Shown: piece after piece, positions 1 through 10,981 of the stretch
Numbering within the stretch: the stretch's first letter is position 1
Layout: each line of letters opens with the position of its first letter
DNA from: Isoetes taiwanensis
Taxonomy: Eukaryota > Streptophyta > Lycopodiopsida > Isoetales > Isoetaceae
Assembly: GCA_021234155.1 (NCBI GenBank)
Contig: JAJEKV010000046.1
Location: 3,882,665-3,946,664 of the forward strand
Reading direction: 5' to 3'
DNA: 64,000 bases
Notes under the pieces: generated by a model
Seen by the model: only the letters and a program-made list of their open reading frames with translations
Database searches by the model: none
Told to the model about the DNA's origin: nothing
Program-made: the position numbers and the translations under genes

Positions 1-255
1 CATGAGGATACCCTTTTTGATCACAGTCCAACCAAATTGAATCAAAGGGAAAGCTTGTCGAAAAGAAAAAACAACATTCTTAAACCCTTGAAACACCAAC
101 TGGATAATCAAACGCACAAGACAGACTTTGAGAAGGAAAAAAAAAGGATGCATCGAAGTATAGGAAACAGAAGTAAGAGGTGGGAGGAAGATCGCAACAA
201 AACGATCTCTCTTCACTAGAAAATTTGCAAACTTTGCTAGCTGGGTAGATAATTG
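1..255. other. No gene recognised, possible LINE flank
   Basis: A-rich sequence with only short reading frames. It directly follows, in minus-strand sense, the LINE ORF1-like fragment at 256-480 and may be decayed sequence of that element. No domain, RNA gene or repeat was recognised. Confidence 0.3.
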
Positions 256-480
256 CTAGGCAAACTTGAGAAACATGGAGCTACTTTTAATCACAACAGA
301 CTCTGGCAGAGCACAACCACCAAAAGGAAATGACATGCATATCTTTACCCCATCAACGATAGAGTGGGCCAAGTGAGTTCCTAATGGATTAGCAATATTA
401 ATGAGGAACTCTAATACCAATAAGTCGAGCGAAAGTTTAGAGATTAAGAACCAACAAGTCATTTTCAGAGCATTGCACAT
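256..480 (-). pseudogene. LINE ORF1 fragment (DUF4283-like)
   Basis: A 74-residue minus-strand reading frame contains IANPLGTHLAHS followed by VKICMSF and ALPESVVI. This order resembles the stretch of plant LINE ORF1 proteins where an (I)xxxLG motif precedes a strand with an R/K-I-C core and an LPESV turn, just before the zinc knuckle. The protein would bind RNA in the retrotransposition particle. No zinc knuckle or second ORF is visible nearby. The reverse transcriptase remnant at 1.5-3.5 kb lies on the wrong side to belong to the same copy, so this is probably the right end of another LINE. The call rests on pattern similarity only. Confidence 0.35.
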
Positions 481-1501
481 ATTGGATTAAAACCAGAAGA
501 ATAAAACTGGTGTAATATATAATCACTCCACACGGGATCAATCCCCCACGTGCCACCAACTGATCTAGAAGTAGCAATTTGAATTGTTTGTCAAAACATG
601 ACTTTGAACTATGATTTAAGCCACTTCACCCTCTCGTCATAGAGGGCAACCCTCTGTGCGTAGCACCTTGTTTATTATGAAAATATAATAATAACCATCA
701 TAATCCATCCATATCGCAGGCAGCACAACACATTAGCAGCCCATCATCAATTGTTTCGCTCCTAGAGCTAGGCGATTTTGATTAATATTGGCAGCTCCCG
801 CCATCACCGCCATGCAACCTTTGTGTTCATATGCAAGTAAAGGACTATGTTTTTACAGAGGATTTTATTCTTTTCTAAGAGAAAGAGGAAGAAAAAGGGG
901 AGTGGTTGCAAGAAAGAAAAGAAGGGCTTGCAGGACATCTTCTTATTCTTAACCATGAACTCTTCTGCTCATATTTCTTGCAAAAAGGTGGACGTGGAGC
1001 ATTGGAAAAAAATACAAAAAGGTAAAGGGATCATCTTGCTTATGGTGATTTTTTTTTTAAGGATGCAATCACTTATTATTTAGAGAAAGTTACTAAAAAC
1101 TCAGTGGAGAAAGTATCCACTAGACCAAATCCACCCCACCCAAATGCAACATCTAAGTTATAGTGTAGGGAGTAAAAGCTCACGAGTAAGTCTGGATATG
1201 AAGATAATGCTCCCAAATACGAAACTTCACTGGGTGAAAGCAGAATAGGGTATTACATAAAAAATTATCTAACATGTACCTTTCTGTGTACTTCTGTGGA
1301 AGTACACAAATGTATACCAAAGTATCTAGAGTACATCCTTGTCCAAAACTAGTTGTAGTAAGTTTAAGAGTGACAAGTAGACAATGTTCTACGGTACTTT
1401 TTAGCAACAATAAGATGTCAAAAACTGAACTACATCATCATTTATAAGAATCCAGAGGTACTTCCAGTAATGTTCCAATTCATGTATACCCTAGCTTGCT
1501 T
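481..1501. other. Gene-free spacer
   Basis: About 1 kb of AT-rich DNA with short, unsupported reading frames on both strands. No conserved motif, tandem repeat or RNA gene was seen. Confidence 0.4.
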
Positions 1502-1641
1502 TCACCCCACTTCATTAGCTATTAATGAGCACCTGAATGCTCTGACAATTCGTTGTTGGGCCTCGACAAGAATCTGTGCATCAAAACAAGCCTGACCTTT
1601 GAGCATGAGAAGATTTTTTCTCTTCCAATGGACCAAATGAT

Positions 1642-2026
1642 CTATGCAAAACCCAGATGAAAAACTCTTTTTGTCAAATTTTTCCAACCCATTAGATAGA
1701 CTGCTAATAACATCTGTTGGCTATTTAAACTGCAGTGGAAAAGGCCTAGAAGCCACATCCAAGCATGTCCAACATGTTGACACAGGAAGAAGCAATGCTC
1801 AATTGTCTCGTCCCTCTCTGCACATAGGGGATAAAGTGTATACACCTCTAGACGAAATCTGCACCACAACATTAATGTGCAGATAGCGATGAATTATTTG
1901 CCACCACAAAACAGATATTTTGAAATGGAGTAGTTTATCCCATACCCATTTCCATACTTCTTTCTGCCAGTCCCTAGGGATGACCAAAGGCCACTTTGCT
2001 AAGGGAGGCAATGATTTTAGCAGCAA
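1642..2026 (-). pseudogene. LINE ORF2 C-terminal zf-RVT region
   Basis: Two overlapping minus-strand frames give an aromatic-rich block (WKWVWDKLLHFKISVLWWQ) and then ETIEHCFFLCQHVGHAW. The second matches the C-x-H/C pattern of the zf-RVT domain, the zinc-binding tail of plant non-LTR reverse transcriptases (consensus E-x2-H-x-F-x2-C). The domain follows RT in ORF2 and is thought to contact nucleic acid. A frameshift lies between the two parts and the remaining protein is lost. Position and orientation agree with the RT remnant upstream on the minus strand. Confidence 0.7.
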
Positions 2027-2558
2027 GGATCTTATACATGGAGTTCACCAACTTATCTGCTTTGACAAGCTCATGTACCACCAAGAGCTAAGGGGCATCC
2101 ACTTGTGCTATTGGAGGTAGAACTGAAGATGCCTTCTGCCGAATAGCCCGATCCAATCTTAAAAGGAGGAACTCAACTCTAAACTCTTCCCAAGTCAGCA
2201 ACCGCATTTGATTATTATATCAATCGGATATCATATGCACATCTGCCAATTTCCATCAACGTTGCGTCAATGGATGGACCGAAGATACTAGAGAGCCACC
2301 ATTCGAAGGAATCCACCAACATCTAGTAGTAGTGCTAGTATGTGCAAGATGGTAAAAATGAAATAGAGATCGTACAGTTTCCCATGCAGTAAGCAATCCT
2401 CTGAGAAATGGAGACGCATTAGGGTATGATATTAGTGGGTAAAATAGAGCCCAAAGGAGAAGTGGCCTAACGGATGGAGACTCAAAAGAAATGCACATTT
2501 GCAAAGACTAATACAAAAGGCGGGAGTCTGGAGACTTGTCCACATTATTCAAAATTCT

Positions 2559-3560
2559 CTAAATAAACTTAGAAATCATCATCTTGCTCTGCAAAAGAAA
2601 ATTGAGTGTCTCAAGGCCGCCAAAATGATTTGGCAACATACACTTTGCCCAACTGACTTTGACATCAGTGCCCTCCTCTGTCTTCCCCCCCCAAAATGAA
2701 ATTCCTGATAACCATGGTAATGAGTTGGACTTTTGACTGTACAGCCAGCATGAATGAGGCCTTATACACATGGGAGCTACTCAAAACTGACTTAGCCACA
2801 ACAATTCGTCCCACCATGGAGAGTTTAGTTGTGGACCACCAAAAAAGGTGTTTTTTCAAGCCTTTAATCAGTGCCTTTCAAGCATCTCCAGGAATTCGTC
2901 CCATCTACAGGATTACCAAGACGTTTGGTTGCTTTACCATGGAGAAGAACCTTTCACGGAAACGCAGTTACACATGGTGGAACTGGAAGGTCCAATGCAC
3001 ATAGTGGTGTACACTTCTGCCAAACCAACAAAAATACCAGATGCCAGGGAAAAAGAGTTCAGCAAGGAAATGGCATGTAAATTTTGCTCATCGGCCCTCA
3101 AGGAAAGGAAAGTGTCATCCGCATATTAATTACAAATCTCCCTTGATCCATTGTACATGGGAAGTCCATGCATGATGCCCTCCTAGTGCCAAGAGAGAAG
3201 ACTTGGGCAAGAGCTCTGCCACAACTGTAAACATAGTGGAGCCAGTGGGCAGCATACCGCAACCCGCCTGAATGCTAAGGGTTTCTCTTGAAAGAGAATA
3301 GAAGTACGGGCAGAGTAATGAAGTCCCATGACATTAGCAGTGAATTGGGCACCAATGAAAGCATAAGAGAAATTTCTTTAGGAAGGTCCAGTCAATATTG
3401 TCATATGCTTTTGCAAAGTCCAGTTTCAAATATACTATTTCATGACCCTAGAACCAAGCCCAATAAATACCTTCGTAAGCAATAGCTACATTGTTTAATA
3501 TCATCGTCGTGGCAGAGATCCTGACTGATTTGCTTGTTCCTGATGCAAACAATATTGCGA
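2559..3560 (-). pseudogene. LINE reverse transcriptase domain, broken
   Basis: Read from high to low coordinates, a frame near 3,390-3,440 gives LKLDFAKAYDNIDWTFL, the first catalytic aspartate motif of LINE RT. YADDTF at 3,114-3,125 is the second. Downstream come STTKLSMVGRIVVAKSVL (2,665-2,859) and CMLPNHFGGL (2,559-2,771), the post-RT signatures of plant LINEs. This enzyme would make cDNA by target-primed reverse transcription. At least two frameshifts and one stop just before YADD make this copy inactive, although both catalytic boxes are still readable. Confidence 0.8.
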
Positions 3561-3787
3561 TGAAACTATTTTAGGTTTTCCAAAAATGTTTTTGGTAAAG
3601 ATGAGAGTTAAGAAAAAGAGCATTCTAGCATGCAAACCAGATCAACCTTCTATACTGCACTTGTCTGGTTTTCATAGGGCTGATGCTGGAAATGTTGAGA
3701 CCTTGAATGCAAATGTTGATAGAGAGGAATTTGAACTTGATGAGCAGAATATTTTGAAGAACAGAAAGTTATGATAAGAACAGAAAG
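3561..3787. other. LINE/E1 junction, no recognised gene
   Basis: A 62-residue plus-strand frame (3,586-3,774) with the motif REEFELDEQNILKNRKL crosses this stretch. I do not recognise it. It could be the decayed leader of E1, since no 5' LTR of E1 is visible upstream of its gag. Confidence 0.25.
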
Positions 3788-4738
3788 TTGAGCAGGAATT
3801 GGGATTGGCTAGGGTTCAAGCATCAAACATATAGAGTTTTTTGCAAGTATTGCAGGAACGAGGCTGACTACCAGAAGAAAGTCGACTCCGCACTGAGCAA
3901 TGTGTGGAAAGTGGGGAAGTTAGAACAATTCTCAGGAGATAACATATCAGGGATGGAAGCCGAGGCTTGGTTGGACGAGATGAGAGAGTACGAGAATGTT
4001 TATAGTATGAAAGATAAGGACAAGGGCAGAGTAGCGACAACCAATCTCAAGGGAGCGGCAAGAATTTGGTGGAAAGGCTATGCCAAGGCCCATGGGTTAA
4101 GCAGGGATAGCCGTAGATTCAAGAAATTCTCCAAGGCATTTAAGCGTCACTACGCTATACGATGCATCCGTTTTACAGGTTGGAGCAGGGCAACAAGACG
4201 ATGCAGAAGAACACTGAAGAATTTATGAGGCTGAGGCTCTATGTGCCAAAGTTGAGCGAAAGACACGCAGTAGAGGGGTATATTGAGGGCTTGAATGAAG
4301 AGATCAGGAAGCTTGTGAGAGCTATTAACGCCAGAACAATATCAGAAGCAGAGTCCAAGGCCGTGAGCTTACAAGGAACGGGGACCCAAAGCAGCGGACA
4401 AAATCAGCAGTACTATCAGGATAAGGGGAAAGCTACTAGAAGCTATAGTTCAAGAGCAACAAGCCCAGCAGCTGCTAGACCCCAGTACAATGCAAATCAT
4501 GGAAATCAAGGGAATTCAAATTTTGGGAAACAGGACAAGAAGCAGGTCAGCTTCAGGAACAAAGAGTAAACTGGTGGTTCAAACTGCTCCAAAGCAGTGA
4601 AGCAGTTCTTGCAGTCCATTCCGAAGGAGAAGAGACAAGAATGTATAGAAAAGCAGTTATGCTTCAGGTGCTTCCAACCAGGACATCGGACATATAGCTG
4701 CCCTTTTGTGATGAATGCGGCACTAGCAGAAGGAGGAT
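3788..4738 (+). pseudogene. gag: E1 gag with zinc knuckle
   Basis: Two overlapping frames (3,788-4,228 and 4,162-4,569) give a capsid-like retrotransposon gag: EAWLDEMREYENVY, then ARIWWKGYAKAHG, then EEFMRLRLYVP. One stop at 4,567-4,569 separates this from a CCHC knuckle in the same frame (CFRCFQPGHRTYSC, about 4,660-4,701). Gag forms the particle and the knuckle binds the RNA. A frameshift near 4,165-4,228 and the stop are the lesions. The same protein occurs in E3 and, more distantly, in E2. Confidence 0.85.
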
Positions 4739-4799
4739 AGGAGACACCCTCAAGAACGACAATGAAGATGCTTGCGAATACATCCAGAGTGAGTCATAG

Positions 4800-5230
4800 T
4801 GTTGATAGACACGGGGAGCACCCATAATTTTGCTTCGCCAAAGATGATAGAGTTCTTGAAGTTGAAACCTTTGAAGTCCAAGACCAGGCCTGTTGTGTTG
4901 GCAAGTGGGGCAATCTAACATACATCAGGAAAGAGGATCAACTTTGACATAGACTTGCCAGGTATCAACCTTGGAATGGGAGCAGAAGTCATGAACATCG
5001 GCAAATATGACTTGATCATAGGCATGGAATACCTTGGCCCGGCTGGAGATGTGATTGATTGTGGGAAGCAAAAAGTCACCTTAATGACGCCAAATGGTAA
5101 AGTCATTGAGATAACAGGTAAAGAAGTCACCCCAATCATGCAATGTATGTCTAGTAAGAAGTTACTTAGATGCATAAAGAAGGAGCAAGTGGCCTATGCC
5201 TTTAAGCTCAATTTGAGGAGCCAGAAATAG
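4800..5230 (+). pseudogene. E1 retropepsin (aspartic protease)
   Basis: A frame from 4,800 shows VLIDTGSTHNFAS, the DTG active-site triad of retroviral-type aspartic proteases. A stop near 4,917 and a frameshift lead into a second frame (4,955-5,230) with YDLIIGMEYLG, the usual flap/C-terminal motif of Gypsy proteases. The enzyme would process the Gag-Pol polyprotein. It ends in a basic linker to RT, with a further stop at 5,228. The catalytic aspartate is present but the frame is broken. Confidence 0.85.
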
Positions 5231-5280
5231 AGGAAGACAAGTAGGCTAAAGCATAGCCGCCAAAGCCAATAGCCAAGCTA

Positions 5281-6876
5281 GTGAAGGAATTTCACGATTC
5301 GGATGAGATCAAACAACTTCCACCTTACAGGGGAGTTGAGTGTGAAATATCACTTGAGCTAGGGACTAAGTCAACAAGTAAGGCACCGTATAGCATGTTA
5401 CCTCAGGAGTTGACGGAACTAAAGAAGCAATTGCAGGAGTTGTTAGACCTAGGGTTTATAATACCTAGTGTCTCTTTGTTCGGGGAGCCAATCGTATTTT
5501 TCAAAAAGAAAGATGGAAGTCTCAGAATGTGCATTGACTATTGTCAGTTGAGCAAGCACACCATCAAGAACAAGTATACATTGCCTCAATCAGATGATTT
5601 GATGGATCAGCTGCAGGGGGCAAAAGTTTTCTCCAAGATAGACTTGAGGTCAGGCTACCATCAGGTCAGAATCAAGGAAGAAGACATTCATAAGACTGCA
5701 TTCAGAACGAGATATGGCCATTATGAGTTCACAGTGATGCCATTTGGGCTGTCCAATGTCCCAACAACATTCATGAGACTCATGAATGATGTTTTCTGCG
5801 TGTTTCTAGACACATTCATCCTAGTTTCTATTGATGACATTCTAGTCTACAGTAAATCCTTGAAGGAGCATGCCCAACACTTGAGGAAGGTACTTAAAAA
5901 GTTGAGAAGACATCAACTTTATGCGAAGCTATCCAAGTGTCACTTCGCGATTGAAAGAGTAGAGTACGTGGGGCATGTAATTACAACGAAAGGGATTTCC
6001 ACCGACCCTGTGAAGAGTGAAGCGGTAATTGATTGGCTAGCACCGAAGAACATCCATGAAGTGAGAAGCTTCCTTGGCTTAGCAGGGTATTACAGAATAT
6101 TCGTCAGAAATTTTGCAAAGGTGGCAGCACCGCTTACGGACCTCATCAAAGCGGAGAAGATAAAAGATTGGGCAAGTCATTGGCAAAAGAAGGCCCACGC
6201 AACATTTGAGACATTGAAGTAAGTTTTAACGACTGCCCCAGTCTTAATATTGCCCGATCCAGAGAAAGATAAGTTGGTGGCAACCGATGCTAGCAAGGTT
6301 GCAACAGGAGCGGTCTTGATGCAGGAGGAGAGGGTGGTAGCGTATGATTCAAGGAAGATGAACGACGCCAAAATGCGCTACCTAACCCATGACCAGGAGT
6401 TGCTAGAAGTGGTGAGAGCATTGAGAATATGGGGACACTATCTATTGGGAAGAAAGTTCCAATTAGATACGGACTATCAAAGTCTATAATATGTCTTCAC
6501 CCAACCACATCTCAACTTGAGACAAAGGAGATGGATGGAGTTCCTGGAGGGGTACGATTTTGATTTCGTGTACAAGCCAGACGAGCTCAACGTGGTTGTG
6601 GATGTGGTCTCAAGGCACCCCTTGATGACGAGAGTCCATTGCAATGCCATATCAACACTCACCAATGAGTTTGACAAGAAGATAGAAGAGATATTGCCAA
6701 TGGACCTAGATTTTAAGGAAGCATGGGCAAGCCTTTCTAAGGAGGCAAGAACGGACAAAAAGAAGGAAATCTTCAAGTATTTTAAGAAGGAAGGTAACCT
6801 ATTGTACCATAAAAACAAATTGTGCGTACCAGAGTCATCCGAAATCAGGAAGTTAATACTCCAACACGCACAATAG
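5281..6876 (+). pseudogene. pol: E1 reverse transcriptase and RNase H
   Basis: A 313-residue frame (5,281-6,222) has the full Gypsy RT series: [34 protein letters not shown] and IDDILVYS (the YxDD box changed to SIDD). RNase H follows after a stop at 6,220-6,222, with TDASKVATGAVL at about 6,283-6,318. A frame to 6,876 carries the rest of RNase H and the linker to integrase. RT copies RNA into cDNA and RNase H removes the template. Two stops (6,220 and 6,487) break the polyprotein. This is the best preserved part of E1. Confidence 0.9.
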
Positions 6877-7400
6877 CCCAATAGCCGACCACGCAGGTTT
6901 CATGGAAACCTACTTCAAGATAAGAAGTAGCTACTACTGGCCCGACATGAAGAAGCAGATAGCCAAGTACATTCGAGAATGTTAGATATGTCAGCAGACG
7001 AAGGCAGAACAACTTTGAATCCCAGGAGCATTGGAGCCATTGCCAGTGCCAAATGCCAAATGGGAAGTAATAAGCATGGACTTCATAACAGGGCTTCCAA
7101 GAACAATAAGAGGCAAAGATGCCTTAATGGTAGTAGTCGACAAGTTGTCAAAAATGGCGCATTTTGTGCCATGCATGAACACGGATACGGCATTGCTGGA
7201 TACTGTCGTGTTGTTCACAAAGGAAATCTTTCGACTCCATGGGATGCCAAGGGAGATAATCTCTGATAGGAATTCGAAGTTCATGAGTGCATTTTGGCAA
7301 GACCTATTCACCACTATCCAGATGAAGCTGACGATGAGCACGGCATATTATCCTCAGACATGGGTGCTACAATCAGATTTGGAGAAGCAGTACCCCCAAT
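6864..7400 (+). pseudogene. E1 integrase, truncated
   Basis: An HHCC zinc-binding region is readable around 6,880-6,995 (GFMETYFKIRSSYYWPDMKK, then C-x2-C interrupted by a stop). It is followed in another frame (7,031-7,477) by the DDE core with WEVISMDFITGLP, GMPREIISDRN and AYYPQT. The sequence stops matching integrase straight after PQT, so the catalytic glutamate, the C-terminal region and the chromodomain expected in this family are missing. The join to the 3' untranslated segment lies at about 7,380-7,480. Confidence 0.85.
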
Positions 7401-7479
7401 TCATGGAGCAATGCAAAGGTCGACTCGTCATCGGAGTAGTCGACACTGAACCGATAGGTGAGTGTGAGGTAGATTAAGA

Positions 7480-8140
7480 AATCTATTGAGAGATAAGAGG
7501 TCATTTAGTTTATGTATTGAAGGGAAAGCACCTCTATCAATGCCTACTACGAGGAGGACGCCATCCTCCACACCAGGACGACGAAAGGTGTAGGCATGAG
7601 TGATCATCCTAGGCATTATAGGGCATTGTCTCCACGGCCACGATGGAAGAAGCATCCTCTTCATACGCCGGAAGATTAGTCTTGCATCCACATAGTTAAT
7701 TAAGTGTAATTAAAAGGGTGGTTCTCTAATAACCAGCTTTATAATAAATAAATGTGTACAAACGTAGTGTTAGACCTGCAGGCCAATAGGAGTGTCTAGC
7801 GGCAGGAGGGTTGCACTGCGAAGACTTGCAACTCATGTTTTGTCATAATTTGTTGCAAGGAGACCAAATGGACCTTTAAATTATAAAATTCTGAAAACTC
7901 GGTTTAAATGATAAGTGTGCAAATTATAAAAGTTTTGTGAATATTAAATGTCAATGTAAGTAAGGGTTAAGAAGTCACCTTACTATAGCATGTATGTAAC
8001 GAGTGATGTGATGGTAAAATTTAAACTTAAATATTACCTTGGGGTAATTATTATAGAAGTTGCATGCATGAAATGTGTTGCAGGGATCATGCAGGTTTCG
8101 AAGGTAGGGAGACTCGTGATGCTGAGGACAACATCAATTC
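7480..8140 (+). other. E1 3' internal segment shared with E3
   Basis: This stretch before the purine tract matches the minus-strand segment at about 37,270-37,930 in E3. Shared landmarks include AGATAAGAGG, GAAAGCACCTCTA, CCTAGGCATTATAGG and TGGAAGAAGCATCCTCTTC. A short peptide frame in it ends in WKKHPL in both elements, but different codons precede it, so coding is uncertain. It is probably a conserved untranslated region of the chromovirus family. Confidence 0.6.
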
Positions 8141-8152
8141 AAGGTGGGGAGA
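8141..8152 (+). other. E1 polypurine tract
   Basis: AAGGTGGGGAGA lies one base before the LTR start (TGTGACG at 8,154). It is the expected primer for plus-strand DNA synthesis. A second similar tract, AAGGTAGGGAGA, lies 40 bp upstream at 8,101, and E3 has the same pair. Confidence 0.75.
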
Positions 8153-8153
8153 T

Positions 8154-9640
8154 TGTGACGTTCTAGCATAATATATGGTACGAATACGTATATTATACTA
8201 CCACGCCACTTGTACATGTCACTTTGATGATATGTACTTGGGAACCATAAAGGGTTGCACCCTAGGAGGTAACCTCGTATGTTGCACATGTCTATAAATA
8301 TATGCATTTAACCCCTTTGCCTCATGGCAAAACTCCATATGTCCTTTTAGCCCTAAACCTAGAAGGTCATGTAAAAGGAATAAAAGGGGGAACCCTAAAT
8401 CTTTTCCATTTTCGCATTTTGGCTTCCTTGGGCCATTCCGGCCAAGCCAAGCTGCTAGTTCGCATTGCCAGATGTCGACAGACCGCCTTTGCACAATAGA
8501 TCCTCTAGGTTCAGTCGCCTTCGACCCAAGCAAAGGCATGGACGTGATTCGAGGTGCGCGAGCAAGCTAGGGATCAGGTAAACATTGATTCTGTTGTGTA
8601 ATGCTGACTTTTAGTCCGGCAATGAGCTGGGTTAACATGTTAGATTAGTCTTAGCGGTCTTATAGATATTGAAATCACAAGCCCTAATAAAGGAACCTAA
8701 CCATGTATGTTTAGGTAGATAGATTAGATGTTATTCTGTATTTCAGTTCTATGTGATGATGTTCTATTCTTTGCGCACTCCTGTGTATTGAAAAGGGGGA
8801 AAGCTTCAGTAGTTGATGTATCTAGATAGCCTCATTAATTCCCAATTAAGGCAGCTTGTGCATAAGAGCCCGCCTGGTTGTGAGTGGCAGGACGAGACTG
8901 ATGGATAAAGAGGACATGTCCCATTACAGATCGATCCCTCTGGTGTGTAAAGCCTACCAGGGATCTTAGCAGGCTAGGCCTAATGGCTTGCCACTGCGTG
9001 TGGGCAAGGCATAGGCTCGACACCTCTTGGGTGATGCATTGCCTTCAATGAGATTCAAGTCGTAGACGGGCAGTGGCCCTCTAGCCGCCTGTGATGGGTA
9101 TGCATGCCTCTGGAGGGGGTGATCCCCTCCTGCCTCATCGGGACTAGGGAGATGAAACCTAATAGTAGCCCCCTTGGCTATGCACCCGGCAGGCTACGGT
9201 CCAGTCCCAAGACTCTTCAACCTATTCTGCAAAGTATGCGCAGGAGGAGCGGATGGAGAGGACTTCTCAATAGCCATGTTCCTATGCGAGTCCAATCCAT
9301 TGACATGAATTCTATCTGCAATGGCTTCTGGAGATCCAAACCGTCAGTTCCTGCCCCTTGAGTCTGAGCCATGGGTAGGATCTCCTCTGATGATGTTGTT
9401 GATGTGCTTACACATGTATGCTATGGTGAGCCACCCTTCGAGGTGGCTCTATTTATACTTGATGTCATGTGCTTACGTTTATTTATGCTTCCGCAGCTAG
9501 GGCGGTCCCGAGGGAAGACAGGACAAATGACCCGTCCATTCTTCCTCATCGATTCCTTGCCAAGAGATTGTTGTCAGGTGGACGGCCTCTGTCAGCTTGG
9601 CTGCCAGAGGGATGAACTCCACCTTCTGATACAATGGGAG
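8154..9640 (+). mobile_element. E1 3' LTR
   Basis: The LTR starts TGTGACGTTC after the purine tract and has a TATA box (TATAAATA, 8,293-8,300) about 140 bp in. It shares ordered landmarks with the E2 LTRs: a CTGCCTCATCGG block near 9,130-9,145, a CCACCCTTCG-GGTGG block with TTTATA near 9,432-9,455, and a cgtttatttATGCTTCC block near 9,475-9,495. The right end is approximate because the sequence runs straight into an inverted LTR of the same family. Terminal CA and target duplication could not be fixed. Confidence 0.65.
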
Positions 9641-10445
9641 CATCATAGACGAAGTAGGGGACGTCACAAGTTCCTACGCATAGGCCGCATCTAATAGGAA
9701 CTAAGGGGTCTAAACTAGGAGCATCATCTAAATAATGACTACTAGGTCTCTACCACCCTTCCCAATATAAAAGAAGCAAACATGATCAACCAACATCATA
9801 TATCCATATAATATGATAAATAATGAGAATAACATCTAATTCTAATCACATGCATCTAATTTACAGTTAGGGTTCATTGATTAAGGTTCAAGATCTAGAC
9901 TGAGGGTTCTAGAATAGCTCTACTAGAGATACAAAATGCTAACTCATCTGAAATCCTAACTTCCAGATGATCTACAAAGGACTCTAACCCAAATACCTGA
10001 TCCTGAGGAACTCCCTCCTGCTCCTGGCGTCTCCATAGCCTTCAAGGGGTTCGAAGTAACTCCCACTCCTACCGATGCACGCACGCTCCAGGGGCTGCTG
10101 TGCTGTGATATGCCACAGCAAACAGTTCTTGAAATGGAGTTTCGAGCGGGAAGAAGGTTCCAAGACTGTTGGAGCCAGAAAAATGGCCTAGGGTTAGGGT
10201 TTGGCCATTTATAGATTAGGGTTCCATGTCACTGCCACGTGGCTCCAATGGGGTGCTTCCATGTGGCGGGGGCCCAATAGGGTGAGGCCATGTGGAAATG
10301 GCCCTATGCCTAAGGTTGGTTATATGAATAACTTAGCCATGCTCCCTATTCTATTATGGTGTACAAGGCTACTAAAGTAGACTTGTACGATGATGTAGCC
10401 CAAAAATATACGTATTTATAGCGTATATTTCAGGAGAACGTCATA
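9641..10445 (-). mobile_element. Inverted chromovirus-family LTR
   Basis: On the minus strand an LTR-like sequence begins at 10,445 (TATGACGTTC, one change from TGTGACGTTC) and carries a TATA box at 10,413-10,420. It contains a block at about 9,680-9,770 (GGCCGCATCTAAT, TAGGAGCAT, CTCTACCACCC on the plus strand) that matches the E2 and E3 LTRs in inverted orientation. It sits tail to tail with the E1 LTR, and its start abuts a Helitron helicase fragment. It may be a solo LTR or the remnant of the element that carried the H3L/ORF-B genes to its right. Confidence 0.55.
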
Positions 10446-10801
10446 ATATTCTACCCACAGATGGCATAACCTGATTACACTGACGAATTGTCCAGGTGTA
10501 TGTCGCTTTGCTCCAAGTAAACATCTTGGGAAAGTCAGGGTACAACAAAGTTCGAGACATTAGGTATTCATTTGCATCATTCATCCTAAAATCAACCCAT
10601 GAGAGTGGTATTATGTGCATTTTTAACCACTTCACTTAAGTCTGCATTCTCATCGAAAAGTATTGGCTGCTCACTAGGAAGGTGAACTGCCAATCGCACG
10701 ACATGAGGAACCTGTTTGACCAAACTTGAACATCCGCCATGCACCCTCAACGGCATAATAATATTTGGCATTAACATATTACTAAACTTCGTCATGGTCA
10801 T
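10446..10801 (-). pseudogene. Helitron RepHel fragment
   Basis: Two minus-strand frames (10,801-10,592, then 10,635-10,441) read VRLAVHLPSEQPILF, NTTLMG and YPDFPKMFTW, ending in GRIL. This is the order found between the Rep and helicase parts of plant Helitron RepHel proteins, where an RL-x-VHLP-x-Q motif precedes a Y-x-x-x-P-x-x-(F/W)-x-W motif and an IGR motif. RepHel drives rolling-circle transposition. One frameshift joins the two frames. The fragment is cut exactly where the LTR at 9,641-10,445 starts. Confidence 0.7.
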
Positions 10802-10981
10802 ATGTTATAGTGGTTGTCGTGCTCACACTCTCTCCAGAACCTCGTTCTTAGTTCACTGGTATTATATCTGGGCCCACGTAAATATACGTGTATAAGTATT
10901 TGACTAATATGAGCACATATCTCGACATTGATATGGCATCTAAAATAGCTCGACAACCATGGATTTTAGGGCACAACCCAC

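Larger units (their letters stand above)
1502..3560 (-). mobile_element. Degenerate plant LINE, 3' half of ORF2
   Basis: The minus strand reads through the order expected of an L1-clade plant LINE ORF2: the RT approach motif and AYD box, a YADD box, the post-RT connection with a GGL motif, and a cysteine/histidine C-terminal zinc-binding region. Several frameshifts and stops separate the pieces. The endonuclease and ORF1 are absent, so the copy is truncated at its 5' side, as is usual for LINEs. Its 5' side abuts the chromovirus E1 near 3.6-3.8 kb. No poly(A) tail or target duplication was identified. Confidence 0.75.
3788..9640 (+). mobile_element. E1: Ty3/Gypsy chromovirus, 5'-truncated
   Basis: Gag, protease, RT-RNase H and integrase follow in Gypsy order on the plus strand, then a purine tract and an LTR starting TGTGACG at 8,154. 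The proteins are closely related to those of E3, which keeps a chromodomain, so E1 is assigned to the chromoviruses. E1 has lost its 5' LTR. Its integrase ends shortly after the second catalytic region, and the chromodomain is missing, apparently by one deletion that joins integrase to the 3' untranslated segment near 7.4 kb. Scattered frameshifts make the copy dead. Confidence 0.85.

Noticed and set aside
8219-9694. Several open frames in the E1 LTR
   Set aside because: They lie inside an LTR, are unrelated between copies and have no domain.
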